DNA of 32,391 nt from Arthrobacter sp. AFG20. GTDB lineage: Bacteria; Actinomycetota; Actinomycetes; Actinomycetales; Micrococcaceae. The stretch lies in contig NZ_PJMC01000030.1 in NCBI RefSeq assembly GCF_002892795.1, positions 1 to 32,391 on the forward strand. The letters are read 5' to 3'. Below the pieces are notes generated by a model. The model was not told where the DNA came from. It saw only the letters and a program-made list of their open reading frames with translations, and ran no database searches. Within the stretch, counting starts at the first letter, position 1, and every line of letters starts with the position of its first letter. This document shows positions 1 to 7,805 of this stretch, one piece after another. Made by a program: the position numbers and the translations under genes.

Positions 1-80
1 TCAACGTCCTCTGGGCCATGCTCCGCGACCACACCACCTACCAGGAACCAATGCCAAGAATCAGCGCTCAAGCTGCTTGA
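1..80 (+). CDS. IS110-family transposase, C-terminal fragment
   Basis: The frame starting at base 3 reads NVLWAMLRDHTTYQEP and stops with TGA at 78-80. The pattern 'lNvlwAMLRDhttyq' is the usual end of the transposase C-terminal (transposase_20) domain in actinobacterial IS110-family DDE-like recombinases, which insert through a circular intermediate. Only about 25 residues are present; the RuvC-like catalytic N-terminus is outside the window. The family call rests on this short tail, so confidence is moderate. Confidence 0.65.
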   Translation, partial: NVLWAMLRDHTTYQEPMPRISAQAA

Positions 81-100
81 CAGAAACATTGAGATTCCTG
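1..100 (+). mobile_element. Right end of an IS110-family insertion sequence (truncated by window edge)
   Basis: The first 80 bases encode the typical C-terminal tail of an IS110-family transposase and run out of the window on the left. About 20 bases after its stop codon the sequence changes into the interior of an oppositely oriented hydrolase gene, so the element boundary lies near 95-105. IS110 elements have no classical terminal inverted repeats, so the exact end cannot be fixed from this side alone. Confidence 0.7.
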
Positions 101-473
101 ATCGGCCGCTTCCCCGTACGCAGACGGAGGCGAGGATGTATCCGTTTTCGGCAAAGAACGGGGCGTTCTTGAATCCTGAGTTCGTTTGTGAAGAGTCGCA
201 GCCGTACGGCGTCTGCGACAGGATGACGGGGAAGTCAGCTGCGATTCGCTTCCCCGTAGCGGGGTCGGCGGGGTACATGACATCGCCGACCAGAGTAACC
301 CCGTCACCCATTTTTATTTCGATGTCAGTCGTGGCGACGGATCCATAAGACTTCGGTTCGGCAGCCACGGCGGGTTGGGTCGCCACCGCTGTTGTGGAGA
401 CGAGGCACGCCGACAACAGCACGGCAAGCCGTGTTAATTGTCGTGATGCCCGGTACGTCATTGTTCCGGTCAT
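100..473 (-). pseudogene. Secreted CocE/NonD (S15 peptidase-like) hydrolase, 5' fragment cut by the IS
   Basis: Reading leftward from ATG at 473 (or 459-461) gives a signal peptide (basic MTYRASRQ, hydrophobic LAVLLSACLVSTTAVA, Ala-x-Ala cleavage region). It continues as IEIKMGDGVTLVGDVMYPAD, then FPVILSQTPYG and ENGYILASVCVRGSGRSG. This is the N-terminus of an Xaa-Pro dipeptidyl-peptidase/CocE-type alpha/beta hydrolase (strand order, 'R.pYg', 'G..va.vrGrG.SgG'). The homology stops at the GSGRSG element, where IS110 sequence begins, so the nucleophile Ser, Asp and His are missing. A plausible GAAAGG ribosome-binding site precedes the start. The rest of the gene may lie beyond the left edge on the other side of the IS. 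Confidence 0.65.
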
Positions 474-664
474 GCAGTAATCGACCTTTCGTGATGCGGC
501 TTTTTTCGCCGTGGTTCACCCGACCAGGGAGTTTGCTTTATCTGCGTTCCACCGCCTCCTGTCCCGGTTGAACGACGGAGCCGGCACCTGTGTGCGCGGC
601 TGCAGCCCATTCGCTCCCGGCCTCACTGGAGTCGTCAGGATTGTTTGGCGCAGGATTCAACCGC

Positions 665-690
665 GGGCCGCGCCTTCTTGGGCGCGGCCC
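665..690 (-). terminator. GC-rich hairpin after the transporter gene
   Basis: GGGCCGCGCC (665-674) pairs with GGCGCGGCCC (681-690) around a six-base loop. It sits 60 bases downstream of the transporter stop on the reverse strand. There is no T-tract on either side, so it may be a weak or factor-assisted terminator. The rest of 474-751 shows no gene I can support. Confidence 0.5.
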
Positions 691-751
691 GGGGGCCAGG
701 GATGGCAAGGGAGGGTCAGCGAACCCGGAGATTTTGGATTCGGGGGGACGG

Positions 752-2104
752 TCAGTGTTGCTGGTGAAGGGACTGCTTGTAGCGCTCAGGCAGCGACAGT
801 GTGGCAATGACGGAGATCAGTACCAGACCGAGGCCGATGCAGGTCAGGGCGAGCGTGCCATTGCTGGTGTTCTGGAAGATCCATGCGGCGACGAACGGGA
901 TGGGGGCTCCGAAAATCAGGCCTGCCATGGTCATGCCGAGGGCTGAGCCCGTGTAGCGCATGGTCGTCGGCAGCGATTCCGAGAAGAAGGCGGCCTGGGT
1001 CCCTGCCGTGACCTGGATCCCGCACAGTGCGAAGGCGATGATGGCGGCGCTTGCCGGGTAGTTCATGGAGTTCATGATCGGGAACATGGTTCCTGCGGCG
1101 ATGCCTTGCATGGCCAGGCCGATGAGGAAGGTTTTCTTGCGACCGATGCGGTCGCTGAGCCGGCCGCCAAAAAAAGCAGCGGGAATGGAGATGAGGTTTG
1201 CCATGAGCAGGAGCCCGAAGGTGATGGAGTTGTCGTAGTGGAGTTGCTTGGTCAGGTAGCTCACGGCGTAGGTGACACTGATCCAGAACAGTCCTGTGGA
1301 CGCAGCCCAGGACAGCACCAGCTTGATGACCGTGCCGGGCTTCTTAATGATCACTGCCAGGGCACGCTCCTGCGGGATAGCCGATTCGGCGGCCTTCTTC
1401 TGGCTCTCCTTGAATGCGGGGGTTTCTTCAACCCGCCGGCGAATGAACATCCCGACGACGAGCAGGAGTACGCCCATCAGGAAGGGAACCCGCCATCCCC
1501 AGGAGGCAAAGTCGTCTTTCGACAGGAAAGTAGCGAGCCCGGTGAGCGTGAGGGACGCAAAGGTCTGGGCGAGAGGCGAACCGGTCGCCAGGATGCCGCC
1601 GAAGAGGCCGCGGCGGTCGGTGGGGGCGTGCTCGACGACGAGTACCTGGACGCCGGAGGCTTCGCCGCCGAGCGCGAAGCCCTGCAGGAAGCGCAGGGCA
1701 ACCAGGAGCGTGGGCGCGAGGATCCCCGCCACTGCGTAGCTGGGAAGCAGGCCGATCAGCACCGACGATGCACCCATGAGTACAAGGGTGAACATGAGAA
1801 CGTTCCGCCGGCCGATCTTGTCCCCCAGGGCACCGAAGACGATTCCGCCAAGGGGGCGGGCGACCATGCCGGCTCCGAAGGTTGCGAAGGAAGCCAGGAT
1901 TGCCGTGTTCGCGTCGAAGCTCGGGAAGAAGAGTTGCGGGAACAAAGTTGCCGAGAGGGTGCCGTATACGGCGAAGTCGAACCACTCCAGGGCGGTGCCG
2001 AAGGTACCGCTCATTACGGCCCGCCGCGCGATCCGCGGATCGAACGTTGGCGCATCCGCAACAGCAGTTGGGGGAGCTTGAACAGGATTAGTCAATTCCG
2101 ACAT
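752..2104 (-). CDS. MHS-family (MFS) metabolite:H+ symporter
   Basis: This 450-residue membrane protein has about 12 predicted helices. The N-terminus carries the MHS hallmark GTALEWFDFAVYG near residues 35-47. The first cytoplasmic loop has GALGDKIGRRN, repeated in the second half as GGRLSDRIGRKK, which are the MFS A-motifs. RFLQGFALGGE near residue 145 is also typical of the family. MHS proteins import small acids such as shikimate, proline/betaine, dicarboxylates or phthalates by proton symport. The ATG at 2104 is preceded by AAGGA. It is divergent from the MaoC/acyl-CoA dehydrogenase pair and shares its regulatory region, so it probably imports the substrate of the cluster. Substrate specificity cannot be read from the sequence. 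Confidence 0.9.
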   Translation of the reverse strand: MSELTNPVQAPPTAVADAPTFDPRIARRAVMSGTFGTALEWFDFAVYGTLSATLFPQLFFPSFDANTAILASFATFGAGMVARPLGGIVFGALGDKIGRRNVLMFTLVLMGASSVLIGLLPSYAVAGILAPTLLVALRFLQGFALGGEASGVQVLVVEHAPTDRRGLFGGILATGSPLAQTFASLTLTGLATFLSKDDFASWGWRVPFLMGVLLLVVGMFIRRRVEETPAFKESQKKAAESAIPQERALAVIIKKPGTVIKLVLSWAASTGLFWISVTYAVSYLTKQLHYDNSITFGLLLMANLISIPAAFFGGRLSDRIGRKKTFLIGLAMQGIAAGTMFPIMNSMNYPASAAIIAFALCGIQVTAGTQAAFFSESLPTTMRYTGSALGMTMAGLIFGAPIPFVAAWIFQNTSNGTLALTCIGLGLVLISVIATLSLPERYKQSLHQQH

Positions 2105-2237
2105 TGGAACTCATTCCTTGGGTTATTAAGAGTCTAGAGAGCTGGCCGTCACCGGCGACGTGGGGGCTCCGGAACAATCAGGAGACCTTGACAGCACTCC
2201 AGTCCTCTTCGATGCTCGGCGATTGGAGAAATTGAAG

Positions 2238-2251
2238 AACAAGCGTTCGTT
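2238..2251. promoter_or_regulatory. TetR-type operator copy 1, transporter side
   Basis: AACAAGCGTTCGTT is an imperfect palindrome matching the cluster-wide operator (AACRARCG-YYGTT). It lies about 135 bp upstream of the transporter start in the divergent intergenic region. No convincing -10 could be assigned on the transporter strand. Confidence 0.6.
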
Positions 2252-2373
2252 TTGGAAGTTTAGAGTGTGATGTGGATCCCACGCAAGTGGGGCGGGTGTT
2301 TGAGTTGAAGCGTCCTACTGTTGACCGGCCCCGGCGCGCCGGATCTCGCCGGAACGGCCCGAGGCTCTATCCG

Positions 2374-2397
2374 TACAAACGCCCGTTAGTCTATGCT
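2374..2397 (+). promoter_or_regulatory. Operator copy 2 with -10 box for the MaoC/acyl-CoA dehydrogenase operon
   Basis: TACAAACGCCCGTT (2374-2387) matches the shared operator. It is followed four bases later by TATGCT (2392-2397), a good -10 hexamer about 70 bp upstream of the MaoC start. An operator just upstream of the -10 would block RNA polymerase when bound. No clear -35 is visible. Confidence 0.5.
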
Positions 2398-2465
2398 GGG
2401 AGTAGAGGCGGCTGCGGGATGCGGCCGCACCCTGGTTCGAACCAAAGCCCACCAAAGGAGAACAG

Positions 2466-2942
2466 ATGAGCGAGCAAGTCCAGGAAAGACTCGTCAAGGG
2501 GCGCCCCGATCACTTTTGGGACGATCTGGTGACAGGTGACCGGCTGCAGAGCCCCGGCATCACGATCACGGAGGCACACCTGGTCCAGTGGGCCGGGCTC
2601 ACCGGCGACTGGGTGTCGCTGCACCTGGACGAGGAGTACGCGGCCCAGACGCCCTTCGGCCAGCGGATTGGACACGGCCCCCTGACACTTTCGGTAGCAC
2701 TGGGATTGATGACCCAAACGGGCTATTTCAGCAATGTCATCGCCTGGCTGGGCCTGGAATCCGTTCGGGCAGTGAAACCGGTTTTCATTGGCGAGACGAT
2801 CCGCGTGGAAGCCCTGGTCAGCGAGGCCCGGGAAACCAGCAAGCCCGGCGCCGGGCTGTGGACCATCGACTACACGGTGGTGAAGCAGGATGGCAGCACG
2901 GTCATGACGTTCTCCAGCAGCTTCCTGATCAAGCGCCGCTAA
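2466..2942 (+). CDS. MaoC-family (hotdog) enoyl-CoA hydratase/dehydratase
   Basis: This 158-residue single-hotdog protein has the length usual for MaoC-like hydratases. DLVTGDRLQSPGITITEAHLVQWAGLTGDW (described here in parts) gives the N-terminal 'G....s..tiTe.hl..fa.ltGDw' element. HLDEEYAAQTPFGQRIGHG near residues 54-72 holds the catalytic-type Asp and His of the hydratase motif (D-x4-A-x2-x-FG-x-RI-x-HG). Such enzymes hydrate 2-enoyl-CoA or mesaconyl/methylglutaconyl-type CoA esters. The start follows AAAGGAG at good spacing. It is 37 bp upstream of an acyl-CoA dehydrogenase in the same direction, so the two are probably co-transcribed. The exact substrate is unknown. Confidence 0.85.
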   Translation: MSEQVQERLVKGRPDHFWDDLVTGDRLQSPGITITEAHLVQWAGLTGDWVSLHLDEEYAAQTPFGQRIGHGPLTLSVALGLMTQTGYFSNVIAWLGLESVRAVKPVFIGETIRVEALVSEARETSKPGAGLWTIDYTVVKQDGSTVMTFSSSFLIKRR

Positions 2943-2979
2943 GCGCTTCACCGTCGGATCAAAAGCAAAGGAGCTTCCC

Positions 2980-4170
2980 ATGAGCATCACCACACACCAT
3001 CAGGCTTACACCACGGCTGGTGGCTCCGCGTCCCCGGAGGAGCTGCGAAGACGGCTGGTTCAGCTTCTGGATGAACACGTCACCGAGGAGCGGCTGACGG
3101 CCCATGACGAGGGCGAGACCTACGACGTCGAGCTTTTCCGCGCGCTGGCAAAAGCCGGATTCGTTCAGCTTGAGTCAACGATCGGCGGCGCCAAAGCCAG
3201 GCACCGCAGCCAGACCATGGTTTTGGAGGAACTCGGCGCCCGCGCCACCTCGATGGGAGTCAGCTTCGTGGTCCAATACATGGGCGTCGAGCTGCTGCAT
3301 TCGTTCGGCAGCCCCGACCAGCAGGAACGGTTCCTTGCCCCGCTGTTCGCCGGCGACGCCAAAATGTCATTCGCGCTGAGCGAGCCGGCCGGAGGAACCG
3401 ACGTCGCACGGGCAATGACCACCCGGGCCGTCGAGCGGCCCGACGGATCCTTCCTGATCAATGGCGCCAAGAAGTGGATCGGCGGGGCCTCCGACGCCGA
3501 CTACCTCATCGTCCTGGCACGCACCAGTGACATCAGCCGGTCCTCGATTGACGGAATCACCATGTTCATCGTTCCCCGCGACACCCCCGGCATTGAAACA
3601 ACCCCCATCGACACGATGGGGATCCGCGCTCTGGAACAGTGCGACATCACCTTCACGGACGTTCGTGTGCCCGCCGACCTGGTGCTCGGCGACGTCGATA
3701 AAGGCTTCCGCCACGTCCTGGGCACCCTCAACGGAGAACGGCTGAACGGGGCCGCCGTCGCGCTCGGCATTGCCCGCGGCGCACTGGACTACGCCGTGGG
3801 ATACGTGAAGGAACGAAACGCCTTCGGCCGGCCCATCGGCGCCTTTCAGGCCCTCCAGCACAAGCTCGTCGACTGCAGCGTCAAAGTGGAAAGCGCCCGT
3901 TTGCTCCTGGAAAAGGCTGCCACGACCTCAGACGATCATGCCGGAGCGGACGAAACCCTCTCGGCCATGGCGAAACTCGCCGCCGCCGACGCCGCAACCA
4001 CTGCCACCGACGTCGGGATGCGGGCCATGGGCGGCTGGGGTTTCCTCCGGCAACTGCCCATGCAACGCTACTTCCGGGACGCCCGGCTCTACACCTTCGC
4101 CCCGCTCACGGACGACATGATCCGCAACTACATCGGGGAGCAGCACCTGGGCCTTCCCCGCTCGTACTGA
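2980..4170 (+). CDS. Acyl-CoA dehydrogenase family protein
   Basis: This 396-residue flavoprotein has the normal ACAD length. It carries FALSEPAGGTD (131-141, flavin/substrate loop), WIGGASDADYLIVLAR (166-181) and RNAFGRPIG (279-287, FAD dimer-interface signature). The expected C-terminal catalytic 'EGT' element is replaced by APLTDD (374-379), so the MCAD-type glutamate is absent. A glutamate is present in NGERL (E253), the helix-G position used as catalytic base by isovaleryl-CoA dehydrogenase. That points to a branched or short-chain acyl-CoA substrate, by inference. The start follows AAAGGAG. It probably forms an operon with the upstream MaoC gene and ends at a strong hairpin. Confidence 0.9.
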   Translation: MSITTHHQAYTTAGGSASPEELRRRLVQLLDEHVTEERLTAHDEGETYDVELFRALAKAGFVQLESTIGGAKARHRSQTMVLEELGARATSMGVSFVVQYMGVELLHSFGSPDQQERFLAPLFAGDAKMSFALSEPAGGTDVARAMTTRAVERPDGSFLINGAKKWIGGASDADYLIVLARTSDISRSSIDGITMFIVPRDTPGIETTPIDTMGIRALEQCDITFTDVRVPADLVLGDVDKGFRHVLGTLNGERLNGAAVALGIARGALDYAVGYVKERNAFGRPIGAFQALQHKLVDCSVKVESARLLLEKAATTSDDHAGADETLSAMAKLAAADAATTATDVGMRAMGGWGFLRQLPMQRYFRDARLYTFAPLTDDMIRNYIGEQHLGLPRSY

Positions 4171-4200
4171 CCCCGGGCTTCCATCGAGTCACCCGGTCCC

Positions 4201-4237
4201 CTTCCTGGCGTGGCCCCGCACTGGCCGCGCCAGGAAG
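4201..4237 (+). terminator. Long hairpin after the acyl-CoA dehydrogenase gene
   Basis: CTTCCTGGCG (4201-4210) pairs with CGCCAGGAAG (4228-4237), and an inner GGCC pair extends the stem. It begins 30 bp after the dehydrogenase stop and has no T-tract. It separates that operon from the TetR promoter. Confidence 0.65.
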
Positions 4238-4240
4238 GCA

Positions 4241-4263
4241 AACAAGTGTCCGTGCGTTAAACT
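4241..4263 (+). promoter_or_regulatory. Operator copy 3 and -10 of the first TetR gene
   Basis: AACAAGTGTCCGTG (4241-4254) resembles the shared operator, with the left half intact and the right half weaker. TAAACT (4258-4263) follows after three bases and can serve as a -10 box 30 bp before the TetR start. This suggests autoregulation. Confidence 0.5.
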
Positions 4264-6308
4264 TGGGTCACTGACGACGATAGGTGGCGTACATGGTTGC
4301 AACGGCGGAACGCGGAACTGCGCAAGCCATCCGTGATGAAGCGGCAAAACTGTTCTTCGAGCGCGGATACGACGGGACCAGCCTGAGGCAGGTGGCCTCC
4401 GCCGTCGGCATCATGGTGGGCAGCCTCTACAACCACATCGAGAGCAAAGAACACCTGCTGCTGCAGATCATGGGCGGCATCATCGATGACCTCATGGACA
4501 GTGCACAAAAGGCCACTGAGGTTGACGGCGACGCCGTGGACAGGCTGCAGGCCGCACTCGACGCCCACCTGAGGTTCCATGCCGAGCGTGCCCAGGAAGT
4601 ATTCATCGGCAACGCCGAACTGCGCTCCCTTTCCGAGGACGCCCGCAAAGTCGTCATCGGAAAGCGGCACGAGTACGAACTGTTCCTGCAGGACCTCATC
4701 GAAGAAACCGGCCGGGCAGGCCTCGCCGAGGTCATCGACGCCCGCATCCACATGTACAGCCTGGTCGCCCAGGCCACCCACATCGCGTCCTGGTTCAAAC
4801 CCGGCGGACGCATGTCCCTGGACGACATCGTCGCCGTCTACACCAAACTCGCCCTCCGGGAACTCAACGTCGCGGACGCCGACGCACGGGTCGACCAGCG
4901 CCGCTGACGCGCCTGCCTCGGGCAGGGGACGGATTCTGGGGTCACCGTTGCCGATCCAGTCCAGAAACATCCGGCGGCTCATCTTGCCCCGGTCGGTCAG
5001 GGGCAGCTCGTCCAGGAGATAGTAGCGCAGTGGCTTCCTGTCCCGGGTTATGACTTCGTCCAGCCCCGAACTGAGCCAGGTGGCGGTGAGGCCTCCGCAG
5101 GAGGGGACAATTCCTGCCACGATCCGGCTGCCCCGCATATCGTCCGGCATGCCGGCTGCGACGGCACTTTCGACCCCGGGAATAGATGCCAGGGCCAGTT
5201 CCACCTCATGAGGGTAAACGTTTTTGCCTGCGGTGACGATCATGTCTGAACTCCGGCCGAGTATGTGGAGGCTGGAGCCGTGGAGGTACCCTCGATCGCC
5301 GACGGTGTGATGGTCTCCGAGGCGGCGGAAGGCGTTGCCGTCATCGCCCCAGACGTACCCCCGGCACACCATCGGGCTTTTGATGCTGATATTTCCGGGG
5401 GTTCCGTCCGGCACGGGGGTCCCGTCATTGTCGAGGATCTGCACCTGCACGCCGGGGAAAGGGGACCCGACAGCGGTCCCAGCGGCGTCGAGTGACATTC
5501 CCGGGGCGAGGCCGCGGCCGGACACGAAGCTGAGTTCGGCAGCGCCGTAGTACTCGAAAATCGTGGCACGGGGTGCCCAGCGCCGGGCGGCTGCCAGGGT
5601 GCGGGCGTCGAGTTTCGATCCGGCACAGATGATGGTGCGGATGGCGGAGCCGTCCACGCAACCCGTCAGGCCGCGCTCACTGAGGAGCCGGAGCAGGGTG
5701 GGGACAAGAACCAGCCGTGTGATGCCATGGTGCGCGATGACCTCGTGCGAAGCTGCGACGTCGAACTTTCCCAGTGTGTGGAATTCGGTCCCAGCGTACA
5801 GGCACTCGGACAGGGCGTAGAGGTTCAGGCTCGCCGAGAGTGGTCCGGGGGCAAGGGTCTTATCATCGGGCCTGAGATCGAAAAACCGAATGGAGGCTTC
5901 AAAGGAGGCCTCCCAGGACCGGCGCGAACGGGTGAAGGCCTTTGGTGTGGACGTGGTCCCGGCGGTGAAACCTATGAGGAAGGCAGAGTCAGGTTCCCCG
6001 TCTTCCAGGATCGTGCCTTCGGCTCTGGACGGCGGGGGAAGTCTGCGGGTGATCTCTTCCCGTGCCTGGGCGGTCCAGTCCGGGTCGAGAACGGCAACCT
6101 GCCGCCCCTTGGCGACACCAGCGCAGTAACTGGCCGCGAACTGCGTTGAGTTCGGTGCGGACAGGACGCAGGTTCCGGGGGTGTCGGGGAGCAGTTGCTC
6201 GGCGGCTGTCTGCAGTTCCGCCCAGGTGAGTCCCCGGCCGTCCACGGCGACGGCCGTGCCGTCGGGACGCAGTTCTGCCCACGTCCGGAGTCTGTTCAGG
6301 AAAGGCAT
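4257..6308 (-). CDS. AMP-dependent acid-CoA ligase with missing stop (true 3' end near 4920-4945)
   Basis: This ANL-superfamily ligase activates a carboxylic acid through an acyl-adenylate. Counting from ATG 6308, it shows FTAGTTSTPKAF (P-loop, about residue 115), EYYGAAELSF (about 253), GDRGYLHG (about 338), TAGKNVYPHEVE and the A10 element LTDRGKMSRR with the catalytic Lys near residue 442. The recognisable domain ends near 4920. No stop occurs there, and the frame stays open to TAA at 4257-4259, reading about 215 residues antisense to the TetR gene. One missing base near the 3' end would move translation to a TGA at 4942-4944 and remove the overlap. It is the last gene of the reverse operon, 103 bp after the second MaoC gene. 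The ribosome-binding site is weak. Confidence 0.75.
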   Translation of the reverse strand: MPFLNRLRTWAELRPDGTAVAVDGRGLTWAELQTAAEQLLPDTPGTCVLSAPNSTQFAASYCAGVAKGRQVAVLDPDWTAQAREEITRRLPPPSRAEGTILEDGEPDSAFLIGFTAGTTSTPKAFTRSRRSWEASFEASIRFFDLRPDDKTLAPGPLSASLNLYALSECLYAGTEFHTLGKFDVAASHEVIAHHGITRLVLVPTLLRLLSERGLTGCVDGSAIRTIICAGSKLDARTLAAARRWAPRATIFEYYGAAELSFVSGRGLAPGMSLDAAGTAVGSPFPGVQVQILDNDGTPVPDGTPGNISIKSPMVCRGYVWGDDGNAFRRLGDHHTVGDRGYLHGSSLHILGRSSDMIVTAGKNVYPHEVELALASIPGVESAVAAGMPDDMRGSRIVAGIVPSCGGLTATWLSSGLDEVITRDRKPLRYYLLDELPLTDRGKMSRRMFLDWIGNGDPRIRPLPEAGASAALVDPCVGVRDVEFPEGEFGVDGDDVVQGHASAGFEPGRDVGGLGDQAVHVDAGVDDLGEACPAGFFDEVLQEQFVLVPLSDDDFAGVLGKGAQFGVADEYFLGTLGMEPQVGVECGLQPVHGVAVNLSGLLCTVHEVIDDAAHDLQQQVFFALDVVVEAAHHDADGGGHLPQAGPVVSALEEQFCRFITDGLRSSAFRRCNHVRHLSSSVTQV
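4293..4907 (+). CDS. TetR/AcrR-family regulator (paralog 1)
   Basis: This is a 204-residue regulator. The N-terminal TetR helix-turn-helix spans about residues 10-55 and includes AAKLFFERGYDGTSLRQVA, then VGSLYNHIESKEHLL. The C-terminal half is the ligand-binding and dimer domain. An ATG at 4293 is chosen because AGGTGG sits five bases upstream; a GTG at 4284 would overlap that site. It is about 80% identical to the second TetR protein (12091-12705), diverging mainly at the ends and in part of the recognition region (VGIMVG against SGLKVG). A CoA ligase reading frame on the opposite strand runs through the whole gene. It likely represses the surrounding operons through the repeated 14-bp operators and is released by an acyl-CoA or related ligand. 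The ligand is inferred from context only. Confidence 0.88.
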   Translation: MVATAERGTAQAIRDEAAKLFFERGYDGTSLRQVASAVGIMVGSLYNHIESKEHLLLQIMGGIIDDLMDSAQKATEVDGDAVDRLQAALDAHLRFHAERAQEVFIGNAELRSLSEDARKVVIGKRHEYELFLQDLIEETGRAGLAEVIDARIHMYSLVAQATHIASWFKPGGRMSLDDIVAVYTKLALRELNVADADARVDQRR

Positions 6309-6411
6309 GGCTGGTGTTCTGTTCTCATCGTGGAACGGGCGGGCCGGCCGCATCGCTGCCGACCGGCCTGCCCCTGTTCACGAGCTTAGGCTTTGGTGTT
6401 GGGACAAGGGC

Positions 6412-6891
6412 CTAAGCGTTGGAGGGAACCTCAGCTTCTGCGTTCTGGTTCCTCTTCATCAGCGCGGTGCGGCGTACAACGCAGACCACGTCGCCGTGCT
6501 GGTTGTAGCCGCGGTGTTCGATGCCGACGATCCCGGTCTCCGGCCTGGAATTGGAGACGCGCTTGTCCAGCGCCTCGGTCTCCACCCGCAGGGTGTCACC
6601 GAAGAAGACGGGCTTAGGGAATTCGATGTCCCGGAAGCCGAGGTTTCCCAGGGTGGTCCCGAGCGTTGTGTCCTGGACGGGAATCCCTGTCACGAGTCCC
6701 AGGGTGAAGATGCTGTTGACGATCTGCTTGCCGTACATGCTCTGTGCCGAGAATTCGGCGTCCAGGTGCAGCGGCTGCACGTTCATGGTCAACGCCGTGA
6801 TCAGCAGGTTGTCCGTCTCGGTGACGGTTCTAGTGACTTCGTGGCGGATCACTTCGCCTACCTGGAAGTCTTCGTAATACATTCCGGCCAT
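6412..6891 (-). CDS. MaoC-family hydratase (second, itaconyl/methylglutaconyl-CoA hydratase-like)
   Basis: This is a 159-residue hotdog-fold protein. MYYEDFQVGEVIRHEVTRTVTETDN opens the domain (in parts), followed by LHLDAEFSAQSMYGKQIVNS near residues 41-60 in the MaoC hydratase position and a C-terminal VRRTALMKRN. A longer upstream reading frame exists, but the ATG at 6891 has AGGAG six bases before it and matches the domain start. It lies 44 bp after the CitE-like lyase gene in the same operon. MaoC plus CitE pairs hydrate a branched unsaturated acyl-CoA and then cleave the tertiary hydroxyacyl-CoA in known itaconate, leucine and methylaspartate-type pathways. That role is an inference here. 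Confidence 0.83.
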   Translation of the reverse strand: MAGMYYEDFQVGEVIRHEVTRTVTETDNLLITALTMNVQPLHLDAEFSAQSMYGKQIVNSIFTLGLVTGIPVQDTTLGTTLGNLGFRDIEFPKPVFFGDTLRVETEALDKRVSNSRPETGIVGIEHRGYNQHGDVVCVVRRTALMKRNQNAEAEVPSNA

Positions 6892-6935
6892 GGTGTGTCT
6901 CCTGTTTGGTGTGGGCCTGGTGGCTTGGTTGATTC

Positions 6936-7805
6936 TCAGTTGCTGCCGGCGAAGGCCAGTGCCTGGCGGGCGTGGTTGGCATGGGCAAGGTCGATGTGGT
7001 CTCCGCGGTAGGAGACGGCGCCGTGCCCTCGGCTCTGGCCTTCGTCGAAGGCTTCGACGAGCCCCTGGTAGTAATCGCGCATTGCCGGGGACAGGCCGTA
7101 GGACTCGTTGGTGACCGGGGCGTGGGTGGGATGGATCAGCACCTGGCCGGTGTAGCCAAGGCCGTGGTTGGCTGCGGCGAAGCGGCGGAGGCCTTCCAGG
7201 TTGCTGACCTCCTGCCAGAGGCCAAGGACGATGCTGCGCAGACCTGCTGCCCGGGCCGCCAGCACGACCTTGCTGCGCAGGTAGAGCGTCTCTGTTCCTT
7301 CTGCGGTCCAACTGAAGCCCACTTCGCGGGAAACGTCGGCGTCTTTGGCTGCCGCCGCCATCACTCCGCCGATCCGGGGCCCGGCCAGGATCTCGTCCAC
7401 CTTGCTGATGGATGCCGCCGTTTCCAGGGACGGAATCAGCTGCACCGTTCCCCTGGATATCCCGTGGGCGATTTCGGCGGCGGTGACCAGGGCGTCGAAG
7501 CGGACCACGTCATCGCGTGAGAACAGCTTGGGCAGCAGGAAACCGGTCAGGTTCCCGTGCGTGGTTTCTGCGATGTCAGCGCCGAAGTGAACGGTGTCGA
7601 GGGCATTGGGACGGATGAGGACACCCTTGTCCCCGGTGTGGACGCTGAGGGCGTCGCGGGCGTTGGCCCGGGCCAGTGCCTTGTCCGTCTCGGGGACGGA
7701 GTCCTCCAGGTCGATAATGATGGCGTCAGCCTCGGAGGCAAGGGCCTTGTCGATCCAGCTTCTCTTGTGGCCGGGGACGAAAAGGAGTGAACGGTAGGGT
7801 TTCAT
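6936..7805 (-). CDS. HpcH/HpaI aldolase-family (CitE-like) acyl-CoA beta-lyase
   Basis: This 289-residue TIM-barrel lyase has the normal CitE-like length. RSLLFVPGHKRSWIDKAL and DAIIIDLEDSVP at the N-terminus, LIRPNAL near residue 62, LIPSLETA near 124 and GQVLIHPTHAPV near 222 are the CitE/malyl-CoA lyase signatures. They include the Arg and Asp/Glu residues that bind CoA-linked substrate and Mg2+. Family members cleave malyl-, citramalyl- or HMG-type CoA esters to acetyl-CoA or pyruvate plus a partner. Its ATG overlaps the stop of the biotin carboxylase gene by one base (TGATG), so the two are translationally coupled. The context suggests it cleaves the hydrated product of the carboxylase step. 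Confidence 0.85.
   Translation of the reverse strand: MKPYRSLLFVPGHKRSWIDKALASEADAIIIDLEDSVPETDKALARANARDALSVHTGDKGVLIRPNALDTVHFGADIAETTHGNLTGFLLPKLFSRDDVVRFDALVTAAEIAHGISRGTVQLIPSLETAASISKVDEILAGPRIGGVMAAAAKDADVSREVGFSWTAEGTETLYLRSKVVLAARAAGLRSIVLGLWQEVSNLEGLRRFAAANHGLGYTGQVLIHPTHAPVTNESYGLSPAMRDYYQGLVEAFDEGQSRGHGAVSYRGDHIDLAHANHARQALAFAGSN

Noticed and set aside
1106..2137. 343-codon open frame opposite the transporter gene
   Set aside because: It is the high-GC antisense shadow of the MHS transporter and has no domain or ribosome-binding site.
6891..7311. N-terminal extension of the second MaoC gene by 140 codons
   Set aside because: It is Arg/Pro-rich out-of-frame reading of the CitE gene; the internal ATG has AGGAG and matches the domain start.
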